Source of the DNA: Symsagittifera roscoffensis
Taxonomy: Eukaryota; Xenacoelomorpha; Acoela; Convolutidae
Reading direction: 5' to 3'
DNA length: 64,000 bases
NCBI RefSeq assembly: GCF_963678635.1
Contig: NC_087064.1
Coordinates: 53,712,684-53,776,683, forward strand
Shown here: positions 11,641 through 22,855 of the stretch, piece by piece
Numbering within the stretch: position 1 is the stretch's first letter
Layout of the letters: each line of letters starts with the position of its first letter
Notes under the pieces: generated by a model
Databases searched by the model: none
The model's input: only the letters and a program-made list of their open reading frames with translations
What the model was told of the DNA's origin: nothing
Translations under genes and position numbers: made by a program

Positions 11641-12893
11641 CTAGAGCTCAAACACGACATCGGACACTTAGAAGCAGTTTTGGAACCAAACCCACTTGAC
11701 GAATTCGATATAAATAATAATCAAAGTTCGCTGAAAATGGAAATGGAACAAAACAAAGACGCTAACCTCAATTCCGTCCAGGAGTGGATCACCAAAAATT
11801 CCACAGTCAACCTCTTATACAGCAACATCGAGCTCAAAAAAAACCAAAAAACAACTAACATGACTTAAGATTCATAATGGGATCCTCGTAAGGGAATTCT
11901 ACAACGACACGGGAACACTCAAAGTAAAATAAATAGGCTTATAAAAACTTATCCGACGAGAAGTAGTGCACAGAATCCATAACTCGACAACTGCTGGACA
12001 CATAGGAACCGAGTGAACGATAATGGAGTTCCAAGGCCGACTCTAATTTTTCGTAATCTTCGTGAAGAACTATTCAACTTGTCTACAAACAAAACGACCA
12101 CCCAAACACCAGCTTCCTCCGCTGCTAAAAATCATTGTCAACGCAAACTTCGTTCCCTGTGGACATCCTTTAGATCGTCTTAGTGGGACCATTTCGCTCA
12201 CACCCTTACAAGTTTGCACTCACAGCAAAAGATGTTTTCTCCAAATATCTTTTTGCCGTACCACTCACAAACGGTCGCGCATAGACTATTGCTCGAGCAC
12301 TTTCTCAATTGTTTTTTAAACACATCTAAATTCCTGAACAAATAACCACCGATCTGGGAACATCATATGTTGCAACATTAGTCAAAGAGCTAACAATGAT
12401 CCTGGAGGTGAATATCAAGCATGAAACCATGAAACACCCGCAATCACTAGCATTAGTAGAAAAAATGCATGCAGCCCTCAAACCAATTTTGGAGCCCAAA
12501 ACAAACAGCACTGGTCAGACTGGAGTCTGTACGTTAACCTAGCTAAATTTATACATAACATATCATTCTACTCGTCAATCAATTGCACCCAAGTCAAATC
12601 TTCCTTGGAAGAATACCAGTCAAGCCCATAGGCATCCAATTTGGAACAAACAAACAAACTCGGGAAAAACTGACATACGACTGTCTAATTGGCTTACACG
12701 ACAACATGATCAACACATACAAAAAGTCAAAAACCAGTATCATCAAAGCATACCACGGCTATAGATCTTACTACGATCGCAAAGACAAAGCTAAATCTCT
12801 GCAATTACACTCTCATTGTCTCCCTCTCAACCCAATCCTGACTACGCAGAACGACTTAGCGGCCAAAGCACATCAACTTTGGCTTCCATTCTA
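11641..12893 (+). pseudogene. int: Z integrase, left copy
   Basis: The N-terminal zinc region is suggested by a His-rich string near 11,970 and a Cys-containing NYSTCLQTK near 12,070. The DDE core is split over frames: AKDVFSKY (first Asp), TTDLGTSYV (second Asp) and HPQSLALVEKM (Glu, about 12,457). Two single-base losses relative to the central copies (near 12,508 and 12,590) break the core. The later part (12,583-12,894) is open for 103 codons. It would insert cDNA into the genome. Confidence 0.75.
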
Positions 12894-13151
12894 ACGAATG
12901 AATTGAAAAGGTCTCTTGACTTCCTCTAATTACATAATTCGGAAGATAGGAACCAACTATACCCCATGCGTTCAACGGCTCCGCCTGAAACCGATTGCAC
13001 CTCGTGCTCCATCTGGGGACATCGAAGTTATTGAACTGACAAAATTCATCGCGAATCCTTCACTAACAAAATTCAGATAGAAACCTCATCATTTTGACCA
13101 TCTTTTTGGAATTAGCTTAAACGAACCCGTCCTAACACAAACGGATCAACC

Positions 13152-13800
13152 TCAAGCAGATAACGCGACCAACACATCAGGAAAGGATATGGTGACCTTC
13201 ACCATTGGATTACCAGCATTGTTTTCATTTCCACTTCTGCCCGATGCACTAGTTCCGGCAGCAGCAGAACAACGAGAACACCGATGCCGAAAATAGAGAT
13301 GATCTGCCAATTTTCCCAGAACCAATGGACTTCCCACCTAGGAATGAACAAGAAACGAGTGCAGAACCAGAAGTTCACCATCAAATTACAAATACCCGCG
13401 ACGAAACAGCGGAATCAAACACAGAAGGAAGCAAATTACTCACTCCGAGAAGAAAATCATCGTCTCAGCCTTCAACGCCGAACAGCCATGATCTGATTAC
13501 CTCGGCTGCTACTGCATGACATCTACTAAAAATACCACGCGAAGACTTTCAATGGCGTTAACTACGAACACGGAAAGGTATCTTTGCGGAACAATTACCA
13601 CGTACATCACGAGCAGACACTTCTCCATTACGTGAACAACCACTACAACGAACCAAAGAACAGAAACATTCAAAACTCTCAACACTTCTAAAAAGGCCAC
13701 AACAAAAAGAATCGCCGACTGTCGCAACGCCAGTGAACTCAACCATATCTTCTCGCAACAAGCAGTCTACACAACGGAAATCAAATAAGCTCAATAGTTT
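13152..13800 (+). pseudogene. Z integrase C-terminal region / spacer before env, left copy
   Basis: The plus-strand frame 13,325-13,519 (64 aa, Glu, Thr and Ser rich) is repeated unchanged at 17,444 and 30,133. Its composition suits a flexible pol C-terminus. The minus-strand ORFs here are shadows. No domain is recognised. Confidence 0.4.
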
Positions 13801-13899
13801 TGGACCAGACGACTCGTCAATAAAATGGTACCATGGTGAAACTTTTGACTTTGCAAGTAACCTTCTGCAATTTATCCCATCCTAGAAAGCAGTCAAAAA

Positions 13900-15190
13900 C
13901 TGCTAGCATTCTGACATTATGCAGATTTCACCTCATTCGAAATCTTCAGAACTCATAAACAAAAAACTTCCGCCTGGAAGTTTTTTTCCCTTTTACAACA
14001 ATAATCACCGAAATTGGATATTCATACTCGTCCTTATCCGATACCCAACAGATGAACCATCTCCTCCTTACTTGGAAACATGCGTACATCATCTCCAAAA
14101 ATGTTATGGAACGACGAAATAAAGCATCAGTATCAAAAATAAACCATGACCTCATTTTCGATGAGAACACATGGAATAATCTTATCAATCACTTTTCAAA
14201 GGTTTTTCACAATTCGGGCAGGATAATCAAAGTCTACTGCTAACGACTCATAGCGAACAACAGTGGCATTTACGGTCAACCATTTACCTCATTGGACTGG
14301 TCTTCTTTCAAGAAAACAACTGAACACGAAAAGATAACTGCCAGATAACTTTTTCTACAAACTTAAAGCCCAACGATAGCAGGTACAATATCGACTGGAT
14401 GACAGCACAGTTGGACGACGAGATAAATTCAGCAGAGTCAGAACTAGAAAAGCTCAAAGCCGAAATTGTCTCCTTCTTAATTCCTCAACCAAATTCAAGC
14501 AGACGAAAACGTAGAGGAGCCGCCCTGGCAGCTGCAGCCGTAGCTTCAGTGGGACTCTTCGGAAGTGGAATCATGTTGGGAATACTCTCGCATCTTTGAT
14601 GAGCATGATGTTCATTTTCTATTATGTGTCAAAACTACTCAACTACGTTATCACAACAAATGAGGGTCTCCTAATGCAATTGGCCATTCCACTGGCATCC
14701 CGAAAGACTGCTATCACGGTTTATGAAGCCAAGCCAGCTCCTATGCCACAATCATCTCAAAACACAGCATTGCGCTGGAAATTAGAACAACCTTTTCTAG
14801 CAGTGTCTGAAGACTCCGTGAAGGAGGCAGCTCTCGACTATATTCACTTACAAAAATGTTTGGAAGTGACCGCTACCAGATTTGCCACTAGTCAAGGGCA
14901 GCAGAACATGGACACTTTTCTTGTTTATCAACTCTGTTCTGTAAAACTAGCATCGATGCTATCAAAGTATGCGATACGGAAGAATATCTGCTACCCTCAA
15001 CCGAAACGGCGGAAAACCTAGGATTGGAGTTTGGCTCATCACAGCAGCAAACAGCGATTACTCTACCCGCGAAACCTCAATTGATACATCGATCACAGGA
15101 TCTGGACAAATATTTCCAGGCTGCCAAATTTGTATAATAACCCTACACTGTGGAAGGCAGATAATAGGTTCACACATCAAGCTGCGATCA
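13900..15190 (+). pseudogene. env: Z env, left copy (internally deleted)
   Basis: The surface part is represented by an open stretch at 14,052-14,243. The ORF 14,399-14,599 has a charged helix, then SSRRKRRG (furin-type R-X-K-R) and an Ala/Gly-rich fusion-peptide-like stretch. Compared with the tandem units, about 330 bp after the fusion peptide and about 190 bp further on are deleted. The remainder reads open at 14,596-15,021. The right arm has the same two deletions. Envelope proteins of this kind mediate membrane fusion; this copy cannot do so. Confidence 0.7.
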
Positions 15191-15454
15191 GACTTTTTTC
15201 ATCGAGGATAAATTACCGAAAGCTTTTCATCGAACAACAATTGATTTTTAAATCAAAACTGGATAACTGATTCTTTACTTATTCTTTACTTCATACTTTT
15301 GTTTACTCTCGGCCCCAAAGGAAAAAACATTTACAGACATTTTTCTTGCCAGGCGGACACACACTATACCCCCACGTTACGCCACACTCATAATGCAGGA
15401 ATTTTGCTCAAATTTTACAATTTATTACGATCCAGGTGCGGTCTTCTTCCTTTT

Positions 15455-15646
15455 TCAGCAAAACAAGGACTTCGTAGCCCTTCTGCCGGGATGTTTTGTC
15501 TTCTTTCGCCCACCCACGGCAGAATTCATGTAGGCCTCAGCTTTGGCCTCTTCAAGGTGTGTCCGCCGGATCAACATGCCCGTTGTGGGATCTTTGTGCT
15601 TTCTTATTTTGCAATATACTGCTGGTTGAGGTAACTTTGGCGTCAT
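15455..15646 (-). CDS. Small basic ORF downstream of env, 63 aa
   Basis: It begins 12 bases after the stop of the env tail on the same strand. It is Lys/Arg rich (about a quarter basic), with GGRKKTKHPGRR near the C-terminus. The right-arm copy (43,772-43,963) is the same length and differs only in the last residue. It could be an accessory ORF of Z or chance. No family recognised. Confidence 0.35.
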   Translation of the reverse strand: MTPKLPQPAVYCKIRKHKDPTTGMLIRRTHLEEAKAEAYMNSAVGGRKKTKHPGRRATKSLFC

Positions 15647-15658
15647 GTTGTACTTGCT

Positions 15659-15826
15659 TTATTTTGAGGCTGTGTAATTGATCGGTTTTATGTCAGTGAT
15701 TTTCAAATGCTCATTAATTGCTCTCACTGCTCTCCTGACAGATGAACATATGTGGTACAAGTATTTTGCTAGAAGGTGTAGTAGCATTGACCCTATAAAG
15801 GAAGTGGTGATGAAGATGAGTATCAT
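15659..15826 (-). pseudogene. env: Env membrane anchor and cytoplasmic tail (inverted copy, left)
   Basis: On the minus strand, a hydrophobic segment of about 21 residues (starting MILIFITTSF) is followed by Lys/Arg-rich sequence, the usual look of a transmembrane anchor and short cytoplasmic tail, ending in TAA. It is in frame with the env ectodomain ORF ending at 15,890, but three stops lie in between. Confidence 0.6.
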
Positions 15827-15889
15827 CGTCAATGATGGTACATCACTGTTTGGCTGCTATTTTTGGTTGCGGAATCGTCATGTCTTGGG

Positions 15890-16327
15890 TTAGTGGCCAG
15901 CTATTTCCACTAGGGAAACTATTTTTCCAATTTCAGGTCCCTGTACAAGTTTTTCACGTAGGTGGCGCACCAAAGCTATTGCGGTTATCGTTTTTGTGTT
16001 ATATGCTGGTAAGTTTTCTATTTGTGAGACTGTTCCGATAATGTGTTGGAGTGTGTCTGGTAGATTCAACTTGATTGTTACAGCCGAAAGTGCTCTGCAA
16101 ATTGCCAAGTCTGATCGCAGCTTGATGTGTGAACCTATTATCTGCCTTCCACGGTGTAGGGTTATTATACAAATTTGGCAGCCTGGAAATATTTGTCCAG
16201 ATCCTGTGATCGATGTATCAATTGAGGTTTCGCGGGTAGAGTATTCGCTATTTGCTGCTGTGATGAGCCAAATTCCAATCCTAGGTTTTCCGCCGTTTCG
16301 TTTGAGGGTAGCAGATATTCTTCTGTA
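15890..16327 (-). pseudogene. env: Env C-terminal ectodomain (inverted copy, left)
   Basis: An open minus-strand frame that includes a Cys-containing segment (PGCQICIITL) and ends VEIAGH before a stop. The frame appears open a little further to 16,387, but that part is antisense integrase created by the fusion at 16,325-16,327 and is not env. Confidence 0.6.
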
Positions 16328-17015
16328 CAAGTTTGCACTCACAGCAAAAGATGTTTTCTCCAAATATCTTTTTGCCGTACCACTCACAAACGGTCGCGCA
16401 TAGACTATTGCTCGAGCACTTTCTCAATTGTTTTTTAAACACATCTAAATTCCTGAACAAATAACCACCGATCTGGGAACATCATATGTTGCAACATTAG
16501 TCAAAGAGCTAACAATGATCCTGGAGGTGAATATCAAGCATGAAACCATGAAACACCCGCAATCACTAGCATTAGTAGAAAAAATGCATGCAGCCCTCAA
16601 ACCAATTTTGGAGCCCAAAACAAACAGCGACTGGTCAGACTGGAGTCTGTACGTTAACCTAGCTAAATTTATACATAACATATCATTCTACTCGTCAATC
16701 AATTGCACCCCAAGTCAAATCTTCCTTGGAAGAATACCAGTCAAGCCCATAGGCATCCAATTTGGAACAAACAAACAAACTCGGGAAAAACTGACATACG
16801 ACTGTCTAATTGGCTTACACGACAACATGATCAACACATACAAAAAGTCAAAAACCAGTATCATCAAAGCATACCACGGCTATAGATCTTACTACGATCG
16901 CAAAGACAAAGCTAAATCTCTGCAATTACACTCTCATTGTCTCCCTCTCAACCCAATCCTGACTACACAGAACGACTTAGCGGCCAAAGCACATCAACTT
17001 TGGCTTCCATTCTAA
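16328..17015 (+). pseudogene. int: Integrase core fragment, block 1
   Basis: It begins at the first catalytic Asp region (FALTAKDVFSKY) and includes the second Asp and the Glu. The frame 16,515-17,015 is open for 166 codons and is identical in translation to the block 2 copy. It lacks the N-terminal zinc region, which is cut off by the fusion at 16,327. It lacks the two single-base losses of the left-arm copy, so it is better preserved. Confidence 0.75.
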
Positions 17016-18285
17016 CGAATGAATTGAAAAGGTCTTGACTTCCTCTAATTACATAATTCGGAAGATAGGAACCAACTATACCCCATGCGTTCAACGGCTC
17101 CGCCTGAAACCGATTGCACCTCGTGCTCCATCTGGGGACATCGAAGTTATTGAACTGACAAAATTCATCGCGAATCCTTCACTAACAAAATTCAGATAAA
17201 AACCTCATCATTTTGACCATCTTTTTGCAATTAGCTTAAACGAACCCGTCCTAACACAAACGGATCAACCTCAAGCAGATAACGCGACCAACACATCAGG
17301 AAAGGATATGGTGACCTTCGCCATTGGATTACCAGCATTGTTTTCATTTCCACTTCTGCCCGATGCACTAGTTCCGGCAGCAGCAGAACAACGAGAACAC
17401 CGATGCCGAAAATAGAGATGATCTACCAATTTTCCCAGAACCAATGGACTTCCCACCTAGGAATGAACAAGAAACGAGTGCAGAACCAGAAGTTCACCAT
17501 CAAATTACAAATACCCGCGACGAAACAGCGGAATCAAACACAGAAGGAAGCAAATTACTCACTCCGAGAAGAAAATCATCGTCTCAGCCTTCAACGCCGA
17601 ACAGCCATGATCTGATTACCTCGGCTGCTACTGCATGACATCTACTAAAAATACCACGCGAAGACTTTCAACGGCGTTAACTACGAACACGGAAAGGTAT
17701 CTTTGCGGAACAATTACCACGTACATCACGAGCAGACACTTCTCCATTACGTGAACAACCACTACAACGAACCAAAGAACAGAAACATTCAAAACTCTCA
17801 ACACTTCTAAAAAGGCCACAACAAAAAGAATCGCCGACTGTCGCAACGCCAGTGAACTCAACCATATCTTCTCGCAACAAGCAGTCTACACAACGGAAAT
17901 CAAATAAGCTCAATAGTTTTGGACCAGACGACTCGTCAATAAAATGGTACCATGGTGAAACTTTTGACTTTGCAAGTAACCTTCTGCAATTTATCCCATC
18001 CTAGAAAGCAGTCAAAAACTGCTAGCATTCTGACATTATGCAGATTTCACCTCATTCGAAATCTTCAGAACTCATAAACAAAAAACTTCCGCCTGGAAGT
18101 TTTTTTCCCTTTTACAACAATAATCACCGAAATTGGATATTCATACTCGTCCTTATCCGATACCCAACAGATGAACCATCTCCTCCTTACTTGGAAACAT
18201 GCGTACATCATCTCCAAAAATGTTATGGAACGACGAAATAAAGCATCAGTATCAAAAATAAACCATGACCTCATTTTCGATGAGA
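17016..18285 (+). pseudogene. Pol C-terminus and env surface region, block 1
   Basis: Nearly identical to 12,894-14,166 in the left arm. It holds the 64-aa Glu/Ser-rich frame at 17,444-17,638 and the beginning of the env surface part (18,171 onward). It leads without a break into the first tandem unit. Confidence 0.55.
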
Positions 18286-19815
18286 ACACATGGAATAATC
18301 TTATCAATCACTTTTCAAAGGTTTTTCACAATTCGGGCAGGATAATCAAAGTCTACTGCTAACGACTCATAGCGAACAACAGTGGCATTTACGGTCAACC
18401 ATTTACCTCATTGGACTGGTCTTCTTTCAAGAAAACAACTGAACACGAAAAGATAACTGCCAGATAACTTTTTCTACAAACTTAAAGCCCAACGATAGCA
18501 GGTACAATATCGACTGGATGACAGCACAGTTGGACGACGAGATAAATTCAGCAGAGTCAGAACTAGAAAAGCTCAAAGCCGAAATTGTCTCCTTCTTAAT
18601 TCCTCAACCAAATTCAAGCAGACGAAAACGTAGAGGAGCCGCTCTGGCAGCGGCAGCCGTAGCTTCAGTGGGACTCTTCGGAAGTGGAATCATGTTGGGA
18701 AATGACCAAAAATTGTGGACTAGAAGGGATCTTTGGATTATGTCAACAAATAATTAAATAAAACGTGGCTAATATTGCACACCGTTTAGATTATTCCCGT
18801 TTACTAGCTAAGAATACTCAGGAGTTCAAGACAAACACGGATGAAAAATCTTATCTAACATGATCTGATCTTTTGGAGTTCAACCGAGTGCAACAAGAAA
18901 ATGTGAAGATTCAGGAGCGCATTTGAGAAAACATACAATCTCAGATGGAGACGATGTCGAAAATTGTCTACATCCTACGAGACTGTTTTCAGTTATGAAT
19001 TTCGCGCCAGCAAATTAATTTCATTTGTGATACACTCGCATCTTTGAGGAGCATGATGTTCACTAATGTAAACGCCTATAGAGATGCTCTCTATACCTAC
19101 CAAATGAACACAGTTAACGCTATATCGTTTCTCCTCAACCAATTGCTCCCAAAGTCACTTGTAACACAAGATTCGTTAATAGTTATTTTAGTAGAAGTGG
19201 GTGCGGAGCCAGCCGAGTCAAATGACCGTTTAACACCAGCAATGCCCAATGAAATCATCTTCTATTATGAGTCAAAACTACTCAACTACGTTATCACAAC
19301 ATATGAGGGTCTCCTAATGCAATTGGCCATTCCACTGGCATCCCGAAAGACTGCTATCACGGTTTATGAAGCCATGCCAGTTCCTATGCCACAATCATCG
19401 CAAAACACAGCATTGCGCTGGAAATTAGATCAACCTTTTCTAGCAGTGTCTGAATACTTCGTGAAAGAGGCAGCTCTCGACCGTTTTCACTTACAAAAAT
19501 GTATTGGAAATGACCACTACCAGATTTGCCACGACTCAACGGCAACAGAACATGGACACTTTTCTTGTTTATCAACTCTGTTCTGTAAAACTAGCATCGA
19601 TTCTATCAAAGTATGCGACACAGAAGAATATCTGCTACCCTCAACCGAAACGGCGGAAAACCTAGGATTAGAGTTTGGCTCATCACAGCAGCAAACAGCG
19701 AATACTCTACCCGCGAAACCTCAATTGATACATCGATCACAGGATCTGGAAAATTATTTCCAGGCTGCCAAATTTGTATAATAACCCTACTCTGAGGAAG
19801 GCAGATAATAGGTTC
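18286..19815 (+). repeat. env: Env tandem unit A1
   Basis: The best place to read the env plan. ORF 18,518-18,757 (79 aa): charged helix, cleavage site SSRRKRRG, Ala/Gly-rich fusion-peptide-like segment. A frameshift follows just after its stop. Then, in another frame, comes a long helical region with two in-frame TGA codons (18,926-18,928 and about 19,000). ORF 19,044-19,781 (245 aa) covers the ectodomain, with Cys-rich FSCLSTLFCK and a frameshift near the end. It is closest to B1. The family resembles gypsy/errantivirus envelope proteins in layout, by inference. Confidence 0.8.
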
Positions 19816-21326
19816 ACACATGGAATAATCGTGTCAATCACATTTCGGGCAGGATAATCAAAGTCTACTGCTAACGACTCATAGCGAACAACAGTGACAT
19901 TCACAATCAACCATTTACCTCCATGGACTGGTCTTCTTTCAAGAAGACAATTGAACACGAAAAGATAACTGCCAGATAACTTTTCCTACAAACTTAAAGC
20001 CCAACGATAGCAGGTACAATATTGACTGGATGACAGCACAGTTGGACGACGAGATAAATTCAGCAGAGTCAGAACTAGAAAAGCTCAAAGCGGAAATTGC
20101 CTCCTTCTTAACTCCTCAACCAAATTCAAGCAGACGAAAACGTAGAGGAGCCGCTCTGGCAGCTGCAGCCGTAATTTCAGTGGGACTCTTCGGAAGTGGA
20201 ACCATGTTGGGAAATGACCAAAAATTGTGGACTGGAAGGGATCTTTGGATTATGTCAACAAATAATTAAATAAAACGTGGCTAATATTGCACACCGTTTA
20301 GATTATTCCCGTTTACTAGCTAAGAATACTCAGGAGTTCAAGACAAACACGGATGAAAATTTTTATCTAACCTCATCTGATCTATGGGAATTCAACCGAG
20401 TGCAACAAGAAATTGTGAAGATTCAGGAGCGCATTTGAGATAACATAAAATCTCAGATGGAGACGATGTCGAAAATTGTCTACATCCTACAAAACTTTTT
20501 CAGTTATGAATTTCGCGCCAGCAAATAAATTTCATTTGTGATACACTCGCATCTTTGATGAGCATGATGTTCACTAATGTAAAAGCCTATAGAAATGCTC
20601 TCTATACCTACCAAACGAACACAGTTAAAGCTATATCGTTTCTCCTCAACCAATTGCTCCCAATGTCACTTGTAACACATGATTCGTTAATGGTCATTTT
20701 AGTAGAAGTGGGTGCGGAGCCAGCCGAGTCAAATGACCATTTAACACTAGCAATGCTCATTGAAATCATCTTCTATTATGAGTCAAAACTACTCAACTAC
20801 GTTATCACAACATATGAGGGTCTCGTAATGCAATTGGCCATTCCACTGGCATCCCGAAAGACTGCTTTCACGGTTTATGAAGCCAAGCATGTTCCTATGC
20901 CACAATCATCGCAAAACACAGCATTGCGCTGGAAATTAGAACAACTTTTTCTAGCAGTGTCTGAAAACTCCATGAAGGAGGCAGCTCTCGACCATTTTCA
21001 CTTACAAATATGTATTGGAAATGACCGCTACCAGATTTCCCACGAGTCAAAGGCAACAAAACATGGAAACTTTTCTTGTTTATCAACTCTTTTCTGTAAA
21101 ACTAGCATCGATGCAACCAAATTATGCGATACAGAAGAATATCTGCTACCCTCAACCGAAACGGCGGAAAACCTAGGATTGGAGTTTGGCTCATCACAGC
21201 AGCAAACAGCGAATACTCTACCCGCGAAACCTGAATTGATACATCGATCACAGGATCTGGACAAATATTTCCAGGCTGCCAAATTTGTATAATAACCCTA
21301 CACTGTGGAAGGCAGATAATAGTTTC
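19816..21326 (+). repeat. env: Env tandem unit A2
   Basis: 1,511 bp, shorter because about 19 bases are missing shortly after the joint (near 19,847), where B2 has them. ORFs 20,030-20,269 (79 aa) and 20,555-21,292 (245 aa). Marker variants are AAVISVG in the fusion segment and TYQTN in the ectodomain. The 5' half matches B2. Confidence 0.8.
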
Positions 21327-22855
21327 ACACATGGAATAATCTTGTCAATCACAGTTCAAAGATTTTTCACAATTCGGGCAGGATAAAAAAGTCTACTGCT
21401 AACGACTCATAGCGAACAACAGTGACAATTACGGTCAACCATTTACTTCCTTGGACTGGTCTTCTTTCAAGAAGACAACTGAACACGAAAAGATAACTGC
21501 CAGGTAACTTTTTCTACAAGCTTAAAGCCCAACGATAGCAGGTACAATATCGACTGGATGACAGCACATTTGGACGACGAGATAAATTCAGCAGAGTCAG
21601 AACTAGAAAAGCTCAAAGCCGAAATTGCCTCCTTCTTAACTCCTCAGCCAAGTTCAAGCAGACAAAAACGTAGAGGAGCCGCTCTGGCAGCTGTAGCCGT
21701 AGCTTCAGTGGGACTCTTCGGAAGTGGAATCATGTTGGAAAATGATCAAAAATTGTGCACTAGAAGGGATCTTTGGATTATGTCAACAAAGAAGTAAATA
21801 AAACGTGGCTAATATTGCACACTGTTTAGATTATTCCCGTTTACTAGCTAAGAACACTCAGGAGTTCAAGACAAACACGAATGAAAAATTTTATCTAAAC
21901 TCATCTGATCTATTGGAGTTCAACCGAGTGCAACAAGAAATTGTGAAGATTCAGGAGCGCATTTGAGATAACATAAAATCTCAGATGGAGACGATGTCGA
22001 AACTTGTCTACATCCTACGAGACTGTTTTCAGTTATGAATTTTGCGCCAGCAACTAAATTTCATTTGTGATACAATCGCATCTTTGATGAGCATGATGTT
22101 CACTAATGTAAAGGCCTATAGAAATGCTCTCTATACCTACCAAATGAACACAGTTAACGCTATATCGTTTCTCCTCAACCAATTGCTCCCAATGTCACTT
22201 GTAATGTAAGATTCGTTAATGGTCATTTTAGTAGAAGTGGGTGCGGAGCCAGCCGAGTCAAATGACCGTTTAACATTAGCAATACCCATTGAAATCATCT
22301 TCTATTATGAGTCAAAACTACTCAACTACGTTATCACAACATATGAGGGTCTCGTAATGCAATTGGCCATTCCACTGGTATCCCGAAAGACTGCTTTCAC
22401 GGTTTATGAAGCCAAGCCAGTTCCTATGCCACAATCATCGCAAAACACAGCATTGCGCTGGAAATTAGAACAACTTTTTCTAGCAGTGTCTGAAGACTCC
22501 ATAAATGAGGCAGCTCTCGACCGTTTTCACTTACAAATATGTATTGGAAAAGACCGCTACCAGATTTGCCACGAGTCAACGGCAACAAAACATGGAAGTT
22601 TTTCTTGTTTATCAACTCTGTTCTGTAAAACTAGCATCGATGCTATCAAAGTATGCGATACAGAAGAATATCTGCTACCCTCAACCGAAACGGCGGAAAA
22701 CCTAGGATTGGAGTTTGGCTCATCACAGCAGCAAACAGCGAATACTCTACCCGCGAAACCTCAATTGATATATCGATCACAGGATCTGGACAAATATTTC
22801 CAGGCTGCCAAATTTGTATAATAACCCTACTCTGTGGAAGGCAGATAATAGTTTC
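21327..22855 (+). repeat. env: Env tandem unit A3
   Basis: ORFs 21,558-21,797 (79 aa) and 22,219-22,821 (200 aa). The cleavage site reads RQKRR. The ectodomain ORF is shortened because a codon after 'SLV' has become a stop (about 22,207), near the stop in A4, A5 and B3. Closest to A5 in its 5' half. Confidence 0.8.

Larger units (their letters stand above)
8087..15190 (+). mobile_element. Element Z, left copy: gypsy-type LTR element with env, lacking its 3' end
   Basis: Order LTR, primer site, gag, protease, RT, RNase H, integrase, env, as in errantivirus-like Ty3/gypsy elements. Coding parts are split by stops and frameshifts, and env has two internal deletions also found in the right arm. 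The element stops at 15,190, where the remaining 3' sequence continues in inverted orientation. Confidence 0.8.
2773..16327 (+). repeat. Left arm of a giant inverted repeat
   Basis: This 13.6-kb arm is mirrored by 43,095-55,924. Matching landmarks in opposite orientation include the X ORF at 5,079-5,471 with 53,208-53,600, the Z gag start at 8,395 with 49,827, the RNase H ORF ending at 11,347 with 47,308, and the tail ORF 15,299-15,634 with 43,784-44,119. At the outer edge, homology stops after a shared 'cagaaaagt' (right-arm orientation). At the inner edge it stops where env sequence is fused to integrase. The inner 2-3 kb is almost identical between arms and the outer part is clearly more diverged. 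Confidence 0.9.
15191..16327 (-). mobile_element. Inverted 3' tail of Z (env C-terminus, membrane anchor, small ORF)
   Basis: On the minus strand this reads as the continuation of env after the point where the left Z copy stops at 15,190: env C-terminal ectodomain, three stops, a membrane segment and cytoplasmic tail, then a small basic ORF and AT-rich sequence. It meets the forward env tail-to-tail at 15,190, with a shared TT at the joint, and meets forward integrase at 16,327. Confidence 0.75.

Noticed and set aside
13509-13794. Minus-strand Val-rich ORFs (77-78 aa), repeated in each block
   Set aside because: They recur only because the underlying Z sequence is repeated; the plus strand is the sense strand of pol and env here.
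15890-16387. A 165-aa gene on the minus strand
   Set aside because: The first 20 or so residues are antisense integrase created by the fusion; only the env part is real sequence homology.
18926-19005. TGA read as Trp (altered genetic code) in env
   Set aside because: Z genes also contain TAG and TAA stops at conserved coding positions (8,449 and 11,345) and several frameshifts, so general decay is the simpler explanation.
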